Part shown: positions 1 through 13,254 of the stretch, piece after piece | How positions within the stretch are numbered: the first letter of the stretch is position 1 | Layout: the number at the start of each line of letters is the position of its first letter | Source of the DNA: Parietaria judaica | Lineage: Eukaryota > Streptophyta > Magnoliopsida > Rosales > Urticaceae | Direction of reading: 5' to 3' | NCBI GenBank assembly: GCA_954871525.1 | Contig: OX940864.1 | Span: 16,114,001 to 16,178,000, forward strand | Length of the DNA: 64,000 bases | Translations under genes and position numbers: made by a program | The notes under the pieces: generated by a model | What the model was told of the DNA's origin: nothing | The model's input: the letters and a program-made list of their open reading frames with translations, nothing else | Database searches by the model: none

Positions 1-121
1 CCCCAAATTTTTGCGTTTTCTAGAAGCTAAATGTCGTTTACACGATTGACGCCGAGGCCAAGCTATTTCTCGGATGAAGACGATGAAGTTTCTCTCAGCA
101 CGAGGAAGAAGAAGTAGATTT
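1..121. other. Unassigned left edge
   Basis: These 121 bases precede the LTR that starts at 122. They hold a 28-codon frame from an ATG near 31 to a TAG near 117 with an acidic then lysine-rich end. It is too short and isolated to call a gene. They could be a phytoene desaturase intron or other transposon sequence. Confidence 0.3.
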
Positions 122-802
122 TGTTGGGAATCACGTCTCGGATTCCGTGTTAATTATCACGAATTATACCTCCGAACCGTCCGGGTAACATTTAAAAAAT
201 TATTTTAAAGCGGAAAACTTGTTATCCGTTCAACAGTCCGGATATCGGATAATAACCATATAACAAGATCTGATAAATATTATGCAATTTAATATTCATA
301 AATCATTATTAATAATCTAGTCATAATAGGAAATAAATAGAAAGCAGTAAATGGTTGCATTTATTAACCCAATGCATAAGGCCGTACCTCTAATGACGAC
401 TTTCGGCTGCGCGTTCTGAATCGGGCAGGGCTCCGCCGGTGCTGAGGGAAACTCCCGTGATCTTCCGGGATATTCTCATGGAATCCTCGTACCGAAGCGT
501 GAGCTTCGCCGGCAGGACTCCGTCGCAAAATTTAAACTGATGGTTCTTTTTAAGCTTCCGGAGAACTAAGTCTCTTAAGCCGAACCAGAAAGAGAGATCA
601 GAGAGAAAATTCGCAGACCCTGAAGGAGAGGGAGAGTTCGAATTTTTCTCTGGGGAAAGGTGTGAAAAATGTGTAGAATGAACCTCCTATTTATAGGCTC
701 AAACCGTAACCGAATTGGAGAAATTCCCTCCCTAATTTTTTAATTTGATATATTAAATATAATTAATTATCTCAATCCAATGGTCCAGATTTAATCTTAT
801 CT
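122..802 (-). mobile_element. Truncated LTR of the 2.65-kb LTR family
   Basis: The sequence starts TGTTGGG and follows the complete LTR at 37315-39964 closely for about 680 bp, including the shared CCGTCCGGGTAAC block. The match stops near 802, so about 2 kb is missing. The promoter-like CTATAAATA box reads on the minus strand, which sets the orientation. It lies directly upstream of the phytoene desaturase exons, so it is either in an intron of that gene or at the break point of a truncated copy. Confidence 0.8.
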
Positions 803-935
803 ACGTGTCCGTAACGTGTAAGGTAGAATCTTCGATTTTTATCAGTTTCGATCTTTGATTTTTGGAATTTGCATATATTATGAAAAACACAAGTCATTGA
901 TCAAAATTTGTACTATAATTCTTTACTGTACATAA

Positions 936-1920
<985 letters not shown>

Positions 1921-3540
1921 TGGATGAATTGGTTTTTAAAGCGAACACAAACATATATTAATTACATAGCACTTTGAATAGTGTACAGTGATTATCCAAT
2001 TGAAATAAGTTCTCTGCTTGCTGTATGTGTATACATGTAGTTGACTTAAAAACTTGTTAAAAAATTGTTTTTGCTAAAAGAGAAAGAAGAAAACAAAACT
2101 TTTTTGGGAAAAAAGAAGTCAGCTTTAGAGTTACAACGATGGACAACCAGTGAGCTCAATGCTGATGTAATGTAAAACGAACATTGTGCAGAGTCTTGAT
2201 ACGACACGACATGAGGGGTATATTGGTAAAATTCATCAGAGCATATATATATATATATATATAATATGATAAGGAAAGTGTACATCTTTCGTTGAAATTA
2301 AGGAAGGATTCATGTATCGAAGTTGAAGATGTTCACTTCACTTTGTGTCTCGTTTTCTGAAACTTGACCCTCATTCACTCCCTCACTTGACATCCAAGCC
2401 GCCCTTTTCTCAAGTTTCAAGCAAACTCAAATCTCTATGCAAACCACCACCTTTAAAGTCACCATTAATATTTCTCAATCATCTCTAATGAAATTATCTG
2501 ATATTTAAATTTACATTTTGATGACGGGGGATAAAACTACCCTTCTTGACACCAAGTTGTCAAAGTGTCTAATTTTAAGAGGAAAACTATCAAAATTGAT
2601 GAGGAAAACTGTCTACATTGAGTTGCAATATTTTTCGGTACGAATTAGAGATGTTAGAGATGTAGGGTTAGGTGTATATATCTATATATCTATATCCCTT
2701 AGATTTAATATTTTAATCAATATTAAAAATCAAACCCTAGTTTATCTCTCCAATTTAAACGTAAGAGGTTGTAGACCAAGACTAAATCTCTCATATTTCA
2801 TGCGCATAGGCATAGGGTCTGACAATATAAAAAAAATCAAATACTTTATCATCGTATTAATTTGAATTTTTCTTTTATTATTTTTCTCTAATAATTCGCA
2901 TGCCAGAATAAAAATGTGACATACCATTGATCCTCATTTTCTTAGATTATCCAATGAGAATTAGGGAGTTAGTTTTCTCCACCTTTATTTATATTAAAAT
3001 CGCACACTATACAATTATCAATAAAATTATACAAATCGCTATATTTAATCAAGATTATTAAAATAAAATAACTATTTATTTATTTAATCATGAGAAAATA
3101 ATTACCTTAGTATAAATCAGAATTTATACATATGAGAAAATTATCAAACCAATTTCGTACTTATAAATATTTCAATTCAATAATTGAACTTAAAGTAAGA
3201 TCGTTAGAAATTGATCAAACTCTCCTTGAATGATTGAACACCTTATCGATTTTGCCCATAAAAAAATTGACGGAAAAGTGACTATGTTTTCGGTCGATTA
3301 ATCGTGGAAAACTTTAAAATGACAACTATTATTGGAGATAACTTATTGAGAATTAACCACCGTCACCTTGATTATCGATCGATAATCGACCGATTATCGC
3401 GATAACTCGATCACTAGTCAAAAACTACATGTCATTCAGAACCAGAATCGAAAAATTTTAAAACTCTAAATTTTCGGAAGATAAAACAAAAAATACTAAT
3501 TTCTTGGTTCCCGAATGCATCATTATTGTTATCTCCCAAA
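1921..3540. other. Intergenic AT-rich DNA
   Basis: Downstream of PDS. It holds the PDS 3' region, a short TA repeat (about 2243-2264) and, at 3290-3415, a stretch rich in CGATAAT/ATTATCG motifs resembling those at 35990-36380. No convincing coding sequence is visible. The open frames are short and AT-driven. Confidence 0.6.
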
Positions 3541-3544
3541 TGCG

Positions 3545-3832
3545 CAAATAGCGACAACATTTTTTGTCGTCGCAATAAATGTCGTTGCTATACAAACATA
3601 TAACAACGACATTTTGCCGTTGCAATAAATGTCGTTGCTAAACAAACATATAACAACGACATAGTGGCGTCACAATAAATGTCGCTGCTATACAAACATA
3701 TAACAACGATATTAATAATATTACAACGACATTTCGTCGTTGTAATAATTGTCGCTGCTATACAAACATATAACAACGAAAATTGTGTCATCACAATAAA
3801 AGTTGTTGCTATAAATGACTTTTCGTGTAGTG
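3545..3832. mobile_element. CACTA-like element end with subterminal repeats
   Basis: About five copies of a roughly 57-bp unit, each with ACAAACATATAACAACGA and a short inverted GTCGTTG/CAACGAC pair, lead to a terminus reading CACTACACGAAAA on the minus strand (ending at 3832). A CACTAC terminus with subterminal arrays of short repeats is the hallmark of CACTA transposons. No matching left terminus was found, so it is probably a truncated or very degenerate non-autonomous copy. Confidence 0.6.
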
Positions 3833-4996
3833 GTATATATAACCTTAATTTTGCAAAGCTTACTGTTCGACATATATATATATACACTTTAGACCAAAGC
3901 TTATATGCATATAGACTTCTAAAAAAATCAAATTCTAAACTTGTTTTATCATAAGTAAAATAATCTATATAATTATAATATAGCCACATAATAAAAACAC
4001 TCTATAGAGCAATTTTTCAAACACTTGACAGTATTATTATTATTATTATTTTTATGGAAAAACCATAACATCTCTTAATAATAATAAAATCAAAATCAAA
4101 ATTCACCAAGCTACAAATACTCTCCTGTCACTAATCGATTTTCACTTTCAGTAGATGTATTTTTATAAAAATAAATCTAATGAATACCATGAGGAGCACT
4201 CCAAAATTTTTACTCTCAAACAAAATTGTTTTCTAAATATAATATAGTATAAACTAATTGATGATAATCTATTTACCTCAGAGCTTGACGTTTCCAAATC
4301 AAGCAAATTTATGGGGGGTTTTAATGGCAGAGAGGAAATAAGAAAAAGGAAGATAAAAGGAAAATATTTGTTCAAGGCTTTAGAGAAAACGTATCAGGGG
4401 AAATGAAGACAAACTAGGAGAGACGGAAGCAGATCAGGGATTGGTGACACAATCTGATGAATGACTCATCATCACAACTAATAAACACGTGGGAAAGGTT
4501 GGAAAAAGTTATGGGTATTTAACAAACACCCCCTTATTTTCTTAAAATGTGTACAACTTTTCATTAAAGTTTTATCTTTTTATTTTGAGTATTACAAAAT
4601 TCAATAGCCAAAAATATATATATGAAAAACTACAAATAAAATCTTAGCTAAGCAAAAGTGAAAAACTAAAATATAAGCAAGCGTAACAACTGAAAATCGC
4701 TTAAAATATCTGCTGTGGATACATAAATTTCAACTCCTCAACTGAGATCATCTCTACAAAATTGATGCTATCGACACAAACCGCTTCGTTCTTAGTAGAA
4801 ATCACAAAACATTTGCACGTAAAAATTAATGTGCCGTTTTAATTGATTCCTACAGCTTTGATAAAAAATAATTACTGAACGAGGTATTCAACTCCAAGGA
4901 TAAATCGACACAAAAAGTACGTCTAAAAGTACGTATAAAAATCATCAATTCTTAATTCTTATTCATATAAAAGCATAAAGAATATACATAAAATGT

Positions 4997-5160
4997 ATCA
5001 AATTATAATTAAAAAAATGGGCACCATTCAACGAGGGCATAAAATAAATTATACCTCCAAGTTTTTATTTGACGAATTATCAAATTATAATTAAAAAAAT
5101 GGGCACCATTCAGCGAGGGCATAAAATAAATAATACGTCCAAGTTTTTATTTGACGAATC
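4997..5160. repeat. 82-bp tandem duplication
   Basis: Two adjacent 82-bp units (4997-5078 and 5079-5160), both starting ATCAAATTATAATTAAAA and containing GGGCACCATTCA. They differ at only a few bases, so the duplication is fairly recent. No coding content. Confidence 0.9.
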
Positions 5161-5707
5161 CATAAGTACCGTGAGCCGAAGACTTCGATGAAGAGAATAA
5201 ATATCTGCAGAGAAAAAAAATGTAAAAATCATAAGAAATTAAAAAAAGCAGGAATAAAGATAAGAAAAATAAGACTTCATGGACATGAAGAGCAAAATTA
5301 AAATTTAAAATTGCCAATTCTTTGATTTAGTATAGAAATAGCCTTCTTTGATTTATACTCATTCTCCGTGTGATTTCGATTCACGCATATGTGTATGGCA
5401 TGCACTAATGAAGAGACAAAGTATTCATTGATTAGTGATTAATAGTGACTATTATGTCTCTGTAACATAAACATATATGATACACTATATTTCAATCAGT
5501 GCATTGAGACGTGCATTTAGTTGATTATTATTATCTAGGCATACAAAAGTTCTGTATATCAATCGACTTCTTGCATCTCCATCGATGTTTCTTAATTAAT
5601 AAATAAAAAATATGGATTAATCAATTTAGAAGCAACGTATATACAAGCATTTACAAAACGATCTCCAAGCCTATATGCATAGATTTAGATTGGTTACAAT
5701 GTGTATG

Positions 5708-5711
<4 letters not shown>

Positions 5712-5789
<78 letters not shown>
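5712..5789. repeat. (TA)n microsatellite
   Basis: An uninterrupted alternating TA run of about 78 bp. Its length in an assembly may be unreliable because of polymerase slippage. Confidence 0.97.
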
Positions 5790-5792
<3 letters not shown>

Positions 5793-6672
5793 GATATGTC
5801 AATCTAGAGTCGCATCAAGTTTTAGTCACCTAAAAAAAAATTACTCATTTCATGGGTTTTCTTCGGAGATCTATCCAAATAGGTAGTCGATTTCTCATCA
5901 CTATAAAGGATACTGTTTTTTTTTTCTTTTCCATTTATCTATTTAGTAAGATTTTACATGATTGATTCTATTAGCATGTGTGTGAAGTATGGACCATTCA
6001 ACTCATGAAAATATTTATGCAATTTTTTTTTCTACTAACACTCAACAAATATTTAAATGTATTTGCAGAATTTAAGCTATAAATTTTGATGCACTCCCTC
6101 TTACATTCTCGGTATGCTATTGAGATTTTTTTGTTGTTGTGATGTGGTACATCCAAGGTCTCAAACACCGCTTGCCGATGCCGTTTTGCAATTTTGATTT
6201 TACGGACATATCGCTTGCCGATGGGCAAATCGGAAAAAAAAACATGCCGCACATGCCGAAAATACCACATATTTTTCATGAGCATACCGTATGTCGATGG
6301 CATTTTTGACGGATATTTTGAAAAATAATACAAGAATTCCATATATATTATTAGCTTCAAAAATTATATATATAAATTTAAGATATTATAGTTGTAATAT
6401 AGTAAAAATATATAATTATAGGGCTTCCGTACATCAAGGGATTCAGATTGGGTATGACCGTATGAGTGTCACAATGCATGGCTCATGGCGGCATGCAATA
6501 TTAGGTGTCGTTGATGATAAATCAATTTAAATGTTCCTAATAAATCCAAGTAAATGCATGGCTGCATGCAATATTAGGTCTTTATAATAGTTATACGATT
6601 TAAACGCCCCTAATATATCTAAGTAAATTGATATATCATCAATGACATTAATTTTTTCATCTTCCACCACGA

Positions 6673-6900
6673 TCATTTAATAAAGATCTGTTTATCTTCC
6701 TTAACCGTTTCACCATTTACTTCATATATATTCATTGATTCATCCTTAGCAAATAATCTCCACCGATTCACCTTTCTTCTTTCCGCCACAATATCGCGTA
6801 AAAAACCTCGCCGAACAACTTGTGTCCATGTCATGGTGCCGGCGTCGATGATGGAGCTCAGTTGTGCAAAGTCCTCTTTGGTAACGGTGCGGGGAAGCAT
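6673..6900 (-). CDS. Small unrecognised ORF, possibly a gene fragment
   Basis: The minus strand encodes 75 residues from an ATG at 6898-6900 to a stop at 6673, containing SIIDAGTMTWTQVVRRGF and NIYEVNGETV. The frame continues open upstream of this ATG to beyond 6970 (FSVKILVLISGENIP), so it may be an exon of something larger. Composition is more balanced than the surrounding AT-rich DNA, which argues for a coding origin. I do not recognise the family. No clear promoter or splice sites fix its ends, and it could be a decayed fragment. Confidence 0.35.
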   Translation of the reverse strand: MLPRTVTKEDFAQLSSIIDAGTMTWTQVVRRGFLRDIVAERRKVNRWRLFAKDESMNIYEVNGETVKEDKQIFIK

Positions 6901-6972
6901 AGCAAGGCAGGGGATATTTTCTCCGGAAATGAGGACGAGGATTTTAACAGAAAAAGCCCGTAATCCATTTCC

Positions 6973-8035
6973 ATTTCTCTTTCGTTTATTACATTGAGAT
7001 TTGTGAAATATTGAAAGAGGATCAATACATCACCGAATTTGTAAGTGTAACTAACAATTGTCTCGGTAATCCTTTTTCCAGTTTCATATTGTTTACCAGT
7101 TCCGACTCATGTGCCAGACACTTCTAACTTGCACCCCATTGGACCTCAGTATGTCAGCCCTTGCTGGCTCTCGTGGTTCAACAACCTTTTTTTCCTTCGT
7201 TTTCTTTTCTTATCCTATGTTTATTTGTCATAATTTTGTAGCTTAATATTTGTTACATCTTTAGATTTGTTTTTTGTTCTATTCAAATTTTATGCCTATA
7301 TGAATGATATTTTTGGTGTCCTATTTTATAGGACAAGTGATATACATATTTACACAAGTATTTTATTCAGTAGTCAGGCGTTTGATGTTCTTTTAACTTA
7401 TATATAACCCTTGTAAGTTAAAATAAATCTATTTCTCCCCGTATGAAACACAACCCTATGAGTCCAATTTAATACCCGATGTTAAATTATATGAACTTTG
7501 AAGAGTAATTTATAAATTGATCAATAAGCAAAAATAGAAGATTCTAAGGATTTGGTAAAAATTGAAACAATCTTGAAAGTAGTCAAGAACAAATGGTGCT
7601 AAAAATTATTCGATGCATATTCTTTTGTTAGTAGTAACTATTATCAAATGTCATAGTATTGAGATATGCAGTGGGTCACTAAAAGTTAATTGTTCTCTCT
7701 CTTAAAAAAAAAATTGCATTTAAGATTTATGTAGTCTAATTGACTAAAAATGTAATATGCGTGCTTGATCAATTTCAAACATATAATGTGAAGGCTATGT
7801 AATTGTGCTATGTTAATGATCATATAAAAAATCGTCAATAAATAACAAAAATAAAAATCAAGCAATTAATATATCTATTGTTGATGTATGTTTTAAAGTG
7901 CATTGGATAATTTAAGTCACTTTCTTAAATAATTTAAATATTTAATTCTATGCGTTTACATTCACTTTTTAATATTTTGCTAATATAATATTCTTTTCAT
8001 AGTGAAGGGAAACGATTCTGCATGATACAGTAAAT

Positions 8036-8081
<46 letters not shown>

Positions 8082-8600
8082 CATTTGTACGCAAAAATAT
8101 GATCAATCATATGATACTGCTTTGTTATGCATAGACTAACAAAATAAAAATTAATGAATGTTATTATGTTTTTGGATTTGATTACGATATATGAATGAAA
8201 TTTTTATAATAGAAATTTTACTTCACGAGTGCTATTTTTTATGTAATTCAAAATTTTGTTTCCTATTTTGTAGCCTAGTATATTTCCTATTTTATTTAGT
8301 ATTTAAAATAATTGGCTATCAAAACGTAATTCAATACGAATTATTGGAACCTAACTTATTTTAAAACGCTAATTTAAAGTGCTATTTATTGTAACATGAA
8401 TAAATTAGGTCTTTATTTCTAATTCAGGGTAGTAAAATCTTTTTATGTTGGTTGATGTGGTTAATTGACTACAATACAATATTAATCAAACATTGACTAT
8501 TTTATCAATTTCATACTTCGTTTTGACTCGTTACCGGAGTTTGCTAAAATTAATACATGACATGATAAATCATAAAATTACGAAACCTCTTATCATTCAT
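6973..8600. other. Intergenic AT-rich DNA
   Basis: No gene seen. Contains a (TA)n run at about 8040-8079 and otherwise AT-rich sequence without recognisable transposon ends. Confidence 0.6.
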
Positions 8601-8861
8601 TTATGAAAAAGAAAACCCATGAAATGCCCAAAAACCACCTAAGGTTTAAGGGAATTGCCCATACTTTCAAACAATTCATTTATACCCATTTTAAAAATAT
8701 TTTGGACCATATTAACCCTAATTTTAATTATATTTATTTTCGTATTTAATTATTTATTATATATTTAATTCTCGAAATTAAATTAATTATCCTAAAATTT
8801 TGGTTGAAAACTTCCCCTATTAATTAGGTTATCATTTAATTTTGTTACTTTGACCCAAAAA

Positions 8862-8866
<5 letters not shown>

Positions 8867-8924
<58 letters not shown>
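8867..8924. repeat. (CT)n microsatellite
   Basis: A perfect TC dinucleotide run of about 58 bp inside the TIR element. It generates spurious Leu-Ser and Glu-Arg frames on the two strands. Confidence 0.97.
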
Positions 8925-8925
<1 letters not shown>

Positions 8926-9410
8926 ACTTCTCACGTCGGATTGACCACCATCGCCGGATTCTGGTGGAGAGCGCGGCGACTTCGGGTGTGCCCTCCATCG
9001 CGCTTCCTTCCTCCGTCGCGTCCTCCTCTGTCGCGCCTCGTTCCTCCGTCGTACCTCCTTCCTCCGTCGCCCTCCGTCGCGCCTCCTTCCTCAGTCGCTC
9101 TCCGCCGCGGTTGCCCTCTGTCGCGCATCCTTCCTCCATCGCTCTCCGTCGCGGCGCGATCATCCTCTCCAAACGCTCGATCGTAACTTTAAATTTATTT
9201 ACAGTTTTTTGTAAATATGTTTACAGTTTTAAGGTAATATATTTGATTTTTGTAAATTATTTTACAATATTTTGAAGTGATAATTTCTCTTGGAGGGGCA
9301 ATATTTTTGTAAATGGATTTACACGCTTTTTGTAAATGTTTTTACACTTTTTTGGAGTTATTTTACACGAATTTGCATTTGTGGATATGTATATGAAATT
9401 TCAAAATCGT

Positions 9411-9544
9411 GTAAACAGATTTACATAAAATGAGGCAAAACGAAAACCAAGTTTCGTAAACAGATTTACATATAATGAGGCAAAACGAAAACCAAGTTTC
9501 GTAAACAAGTTTACATAAAATTAAGCAAACGAAAACCAAGTTTC
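9411..9544. repeat. Three 45-bp tandem units
   Basis: Units at 9411-9455, 9456-9500 and 9501-9544 each run from GTAAAC to AAACCAAGTTTC. Each contains a GTAAAC..TTTAC inverted pair. Further GTAAAT..TTTAC pairs occur from 9190 to 9410, so this may be a decayed larger array. Confidence 0.85.
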
Positions 9545-9854
9545 ATAAATAAAAATTTGAAATAAACACTGATTAATAGGAAAATAAACGTGATTTGTTA
9601 GAGCTAATCGAAAATAATACTAATTAATAGGGGAGATTTGTTTTTAATTTATTTAGTTTGCTACATTTAAGGAAAAATGTTATTTTTTATTTTAATTTAA
9701 AAAAACGAATTATAATTCAATGTGGTTTTAAAATTAGAAGGGCAATTTAGTCTATATTTCAATTTGTTGGTGGTTATGATTTTCATAATTAGAAATGGGT
9801 ATTTTTTTTAAACCTTGAGCCACAAATGGACATTTGACTCATTTATCTTTATGA

Positions 9855-10749
9855 AATGGCTAATATGAAATCTACAGAGTCAACTTAAGATATTGGTATT
9901 AAAGTTCTTGAATATATGTCCATCTCGAGATCTTGTCCAGGTTTTCCAAAACATGTTCTTGATACTTTATAAATTAATAAATTAATAGATTATGTATAAT
10001 AGTCTATAACTCTATATCGATTAAATAATAAATTTGCAAAATATCTAAAACATTCTTAATTTATTGGGATTGTATACAAGACTGCTGACTTCAATATTCA
10101 AAGGCTTGTCTGTGTTTCTAAATCAAAAAAAGTTTTTGTGCAATCTCATATTTTTTAGAGTCACAAAATTAAATAAATAAGTATTTATTATATATTTATT
10201 CTTAATTAATTTAGAATCTTTATTTAAAATAATATAAAATATATATTTTTTATATTATAATATAAAAAAATATTTTTTTGCTAATTAATTAGCTACGAAA
10301 GTTACTACTTAATTAGAATTTTGTTTAAATCCTTTAGGTTACGTTAGAGTTTCAATATATTCTTAAATGTTTCTATGTAACTTTCATCTCTCCATAAACT
10401 TCGAAATCTCTCTAAAGAGAAAAAAAAAGAGAAAACTTTTTATGTTCGTCATCACATCATCCAAAATATCTTCAAATCTCATGATTAAGGTATAGCATAG
10501 TTTATCCTACTTTTTAAATAGTTAATTTCATAGTGAATTTCTGGCTCATTTTCTGGAATTTTTATCTCTCAGAACACAAAGCGTTTCTTTTTTCTGAAAT
10601 TTTTACCACCAATTCGAATTTATGTATGGAACATACATATTTAATTTCATGATTTTTGGAGTTCTAAATCGCTCAAAACCCAATTTTTAATTTTATCTTT
10701 TAGGAAAAACTAAAAAAAACTCTGCAGATCTGATTTCAATTTTAATTTA
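9855..10749. other. Intergenic AT-rich DNA
   Basis: No coding sequence or transposon end recognised. Confidence 0.55.
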
Positions 10750-11133
10750 TTAAAATATAGAGTCCAAACTAGAGTTATTATCTAGAGAGAGAATTTGTAT
10801 AGATTCTAGTTTGGAAAATCTTTCATGTACTTACAAAATTTCAAAAATATTTAGGATCTAGCCCGGAAATGAGTTGTAATATTTTGACTGAATTAAATAG
10901 TCAATATATCTCATAGTTGTAATCTTTATCTGAAACTTTTCTAACTGAAAATTAAAAATTTAAGAAAAAAATTGCAACTATGAGATAGATATGGTAGATC
11001 TTGAATAGTTGCAACTCGTTTTCGTGATAGATCCTTAAATAGTTTTTAAATTTTGTAAAACATGAAAGATATTAGAAACTGGAATCTGTAAAAATTATAT
11101 TTTAGATAACTCTAATTCGCACTCTATTAATTT
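10750..11133. repeat. Imperfect fold-back repeat (hairpin)
   Basis: The left arm (about 10750-10930) and the reverse complement of the right arm (about 10965-11133) share ordered blocks: TAGAGTTAT, AGATTC.AGTTT, ATCTTTCATGT, ACAAAATTT, GGATCTA, GAGTTG and TATCTCATAGTTG. The loop is about 35 bp. Transcribed, it would fold into a long imperfect hairpin, as for a MITE or a young small-RNA locus. No target duplication was identified. Confidence 0.7.
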
Positions 11134-11541
11134 TTAGGGTAAAATGCGGTAAAAGTACCTAATATTTATTTATTTTGTGATTATGTACCCAAAGTTTTTT
11201 TGATAGGTAATGTACCCATACTTTAATCTGTTAGCGGCTAATGTTCACTCCGTTAAATTTTTATTTTTACCGTTAAATTTTGCCAAATGTACTGTCACAT
11301 GACTCAGCCACATGGCACATGAACACGCCACATGGCCTTTTTTTCTCTTTCTCTCGTGGGCCCCCTTTTTCTCTACGCTCATTCTAGCACTGCCACATGG
11401 CTTGGCCTCCTCTACTCTCGTTTTGCCACGTGTCAACAACATTCCAAAATTTTTGGAAGTTTGCGGGATTCGAACCCACGATGTGTTGCCAACCTGAAAA
11501 CCACATCCACAACCACCATACATATAAATATTTATATCAAG
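11134..11541. other. Transposon-like tract with a tRNA-type B box
   Basis: Starts with AGGGTAAAATGCGGTAAAAGTACC, resembling the end of the MULE MITE at 30287, then CCACATGG-type repeats (11290-11400). On the minus strand, 11466-11476 reads GGTTCGAATCC, a perfect RNA polymerase III B box, which suggests a tRNA-derived SINE remnant. No convincing A box or cloverleaf is visible, so it is not called a tRNA gene. Confidence 0.4.
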
Positions 11542-12389
11542 CTATGTATAAAAACTGTAAAATGTAAAACATCTTTTTTTAATGGACATGTGGAACATGT
11601 TAAATGTAACATTTAATTATATTTATAATATGTAACAAGTAAAAGTGTAATAAAATTACATTACATACAAATTCTCCAAATTAAAGTAAATAAAAATTTT
11701 ATATTCAAAATAATAATAAGATTATATTAGATATTCTTAAAATAAAATTTTATTTTTTAAAATAAAATAAAATTCCACATGAATATCTATGTAATGTAAT
11801 ATGGAAAATTTACATGGATAATTTATTCCATTCACTTTAAAAATGTAATAAAATTATATTGTATTACATAAATTATCCATAAAAAAACCTATATATCTAA
11901 ATAAATGTAATAAAATTATTTTAAAAAATACAAATTATTTCATTCACTTTATATGTACATGTACATTAAAAAAAACCTTATAAATCTAATTAAATGTAAC
12001 ATTTTTTCCATGATACAGTTTATAAACATGTCTTTTATATTACATATAATTAGATTTATAGGGTTTTTTATGGATAATTTATGTAATGTAATGTAATTTT
12101 ATTATATTTTTTAAGGTGAATAAAATAAATTATCCATTTAAATTATCCATATTACATTACATAGATATTCACTTTAATCTTATTTTAAAAAATACAAATT
12201 TATTTTTAAAAATATCTAATAGAATCTTATTCTATTTCATTAACTTTAATATGGACAACTTATAAGTAATGTAATTTTATTACATTTTTACATGTTACAT
12301 TTTATAAATCTAATTAAATTTTATATTTATCATGTTTTACATGTCCATTAAAAAAAATATGTTTTACATCTTACAGTTTTTATACATAG
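11542..12389. repeat. Large AT-rich fold-back repeat
   Basis: The segment begins CTATGTATAAAAACTGTAA and ends with its reverse complement, with extended further complementarity (AATGGACATG, ATGTAAAACAT). The interior is made of ATGTAATGTAA/TTATTACATT motifs on both strands. It spans 848 bp and can fold on itself. A GTTGCCAAC motif lies just outside both ends, in opposite orientations. Confidence 0.7.
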
Positions 12390-13254
12390 TGGTGTGTTGG
12401 CAACCCAAATTACTAATAAAAACCGTAACTTGCTAAAGTTTGTAGTCGAGTAAGTACGAGTCGTCCCACGAAGAGTTTTTTAATAAAAGTTGTAAAAATA
12501 ATAAAAACAAAGAAAAATGGGGATTTTTAGCAAAGAAAATAATTAAATAAAATAAAGAAATTGATGAGAAATATTATGAAACTATTGGGTTGAGTAAACT
12601 TTCACTAATGATTCAATTCATCTGATCATTGACAAGAATTCGTTCTTAAACCTACTAAATATCTCACAGATTAACACATTCCTTGAAATTATCTAATCAA
12701 ATTGAAATACAATCCAATTAAACCTAGGTCCGAGATAACTCAATCAAACGTGAGTACGTGACAGAATTAAAAATCCAACCAGCATTAATATTTAGAACGC
12801 TCCAAGAAACTGAACAATAAAACACCGCGGTCATATTTAATCCAATTGATTAAATATGACTAATCCCGAACTACGGCGATCCTGCTCCGAACCAGCTACT
12901 GCGACTAATCCCGAACAACGGCAAGAACAACAGAGACTTCGGCGAAACTGCTATATCGGAAATCGGTTGCGGCAAGGCTCCGGGGTAGGAAGAAGAGTAG
13001 CAATGGCGAGTACGGCGGGTACTTCGGCAAACCTTCAGACTTCGGCTATATCCGAAATCGAAACTCGATGACGGACATTGCGGCGAAGCTCTGTGACTAG
13101 TGGTGTCGTTTCTTCAAGGGTCATTGGCGAAACTTCTTCCCGCAATCTGTGGGCTTCGAGCTTCAACAACGGTCGTCGACGCACTTGGGTTTCCTTTAAT
13201 TCACCAGCATCACATCTAGTCATATACTCCCTCCCACGTGCTGTTTCCTGTGAG
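12390..13254. other. Probable degenerate repeat upstream of the LINE
   Basis: Contains GTAGTCGAGTAAGTACGAGT followed by AT-rich DNA and then (12840-13250) repeated TCGGCGA/CGAAACT-type GC-rich motifs. It resembles LTR or other repeat sequence, but no second copy is in the window. Short frames here carry no recognisable domain. Confidence 0.35.

Larger units (their letters stand above)
3833..6670. other. Intergenic AT-rich DNA
   Basis: No gene recognised. The stretch contains short homopolymer and TA runs, the tandem duplication at 4997-5160 and the long TA microsatellite at 5712-5789. Frames in this stretch are low-complexity and resemble nothing known to me. Confidence 0.6.
8608..9854. mobile_element. 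Non-autonomous TIR element with a GC-rich core
   Basis: The ends form an imperfect inverted repeat. The left end has ATGCCCAAAAACCACC, AAGGTTTAA and TGCCCAT; the reverse complement of the right end has ATGTCCATTTGTGGC, AAGGTTTAA and TACCCAT in the same order and spacing. Between them lie a CT microsatellite, a GC-rich tract of CCTCCGTCGCG-type repeats (8935-9180) and a 45-bp tandem array. Long degenerate TIRs with a GC-rich interior suggest a Mutator-like element, but no clear 9-bp target duplication was found and the exact ends are approximate. Confidence 0.45.

Noticed and set aside
3588..3989. Frames of 91 and 133 codons over the CACTA array
   Set aside because: They consist of the translated tandem repeat units and have no domain.
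8792..9275. Overlapping frames of 65-141 codons on both strands
   Set aside because: They are produced by the CT microsatellite and the GC-rich CCTCCGTCGCG array; products are low-complexity and all frames are open together.
11450..11500. A tRNA gene on the minus strand
   Set aside because: Only the T-arm-like B box is present; no acceptor stem, anticodon arm or A box could be drawn.
11245..11616. Frames near the B-box tract
   Set aside because: Short, overlapping on both strands, no recognised domain, and inside repeat-like DNA.
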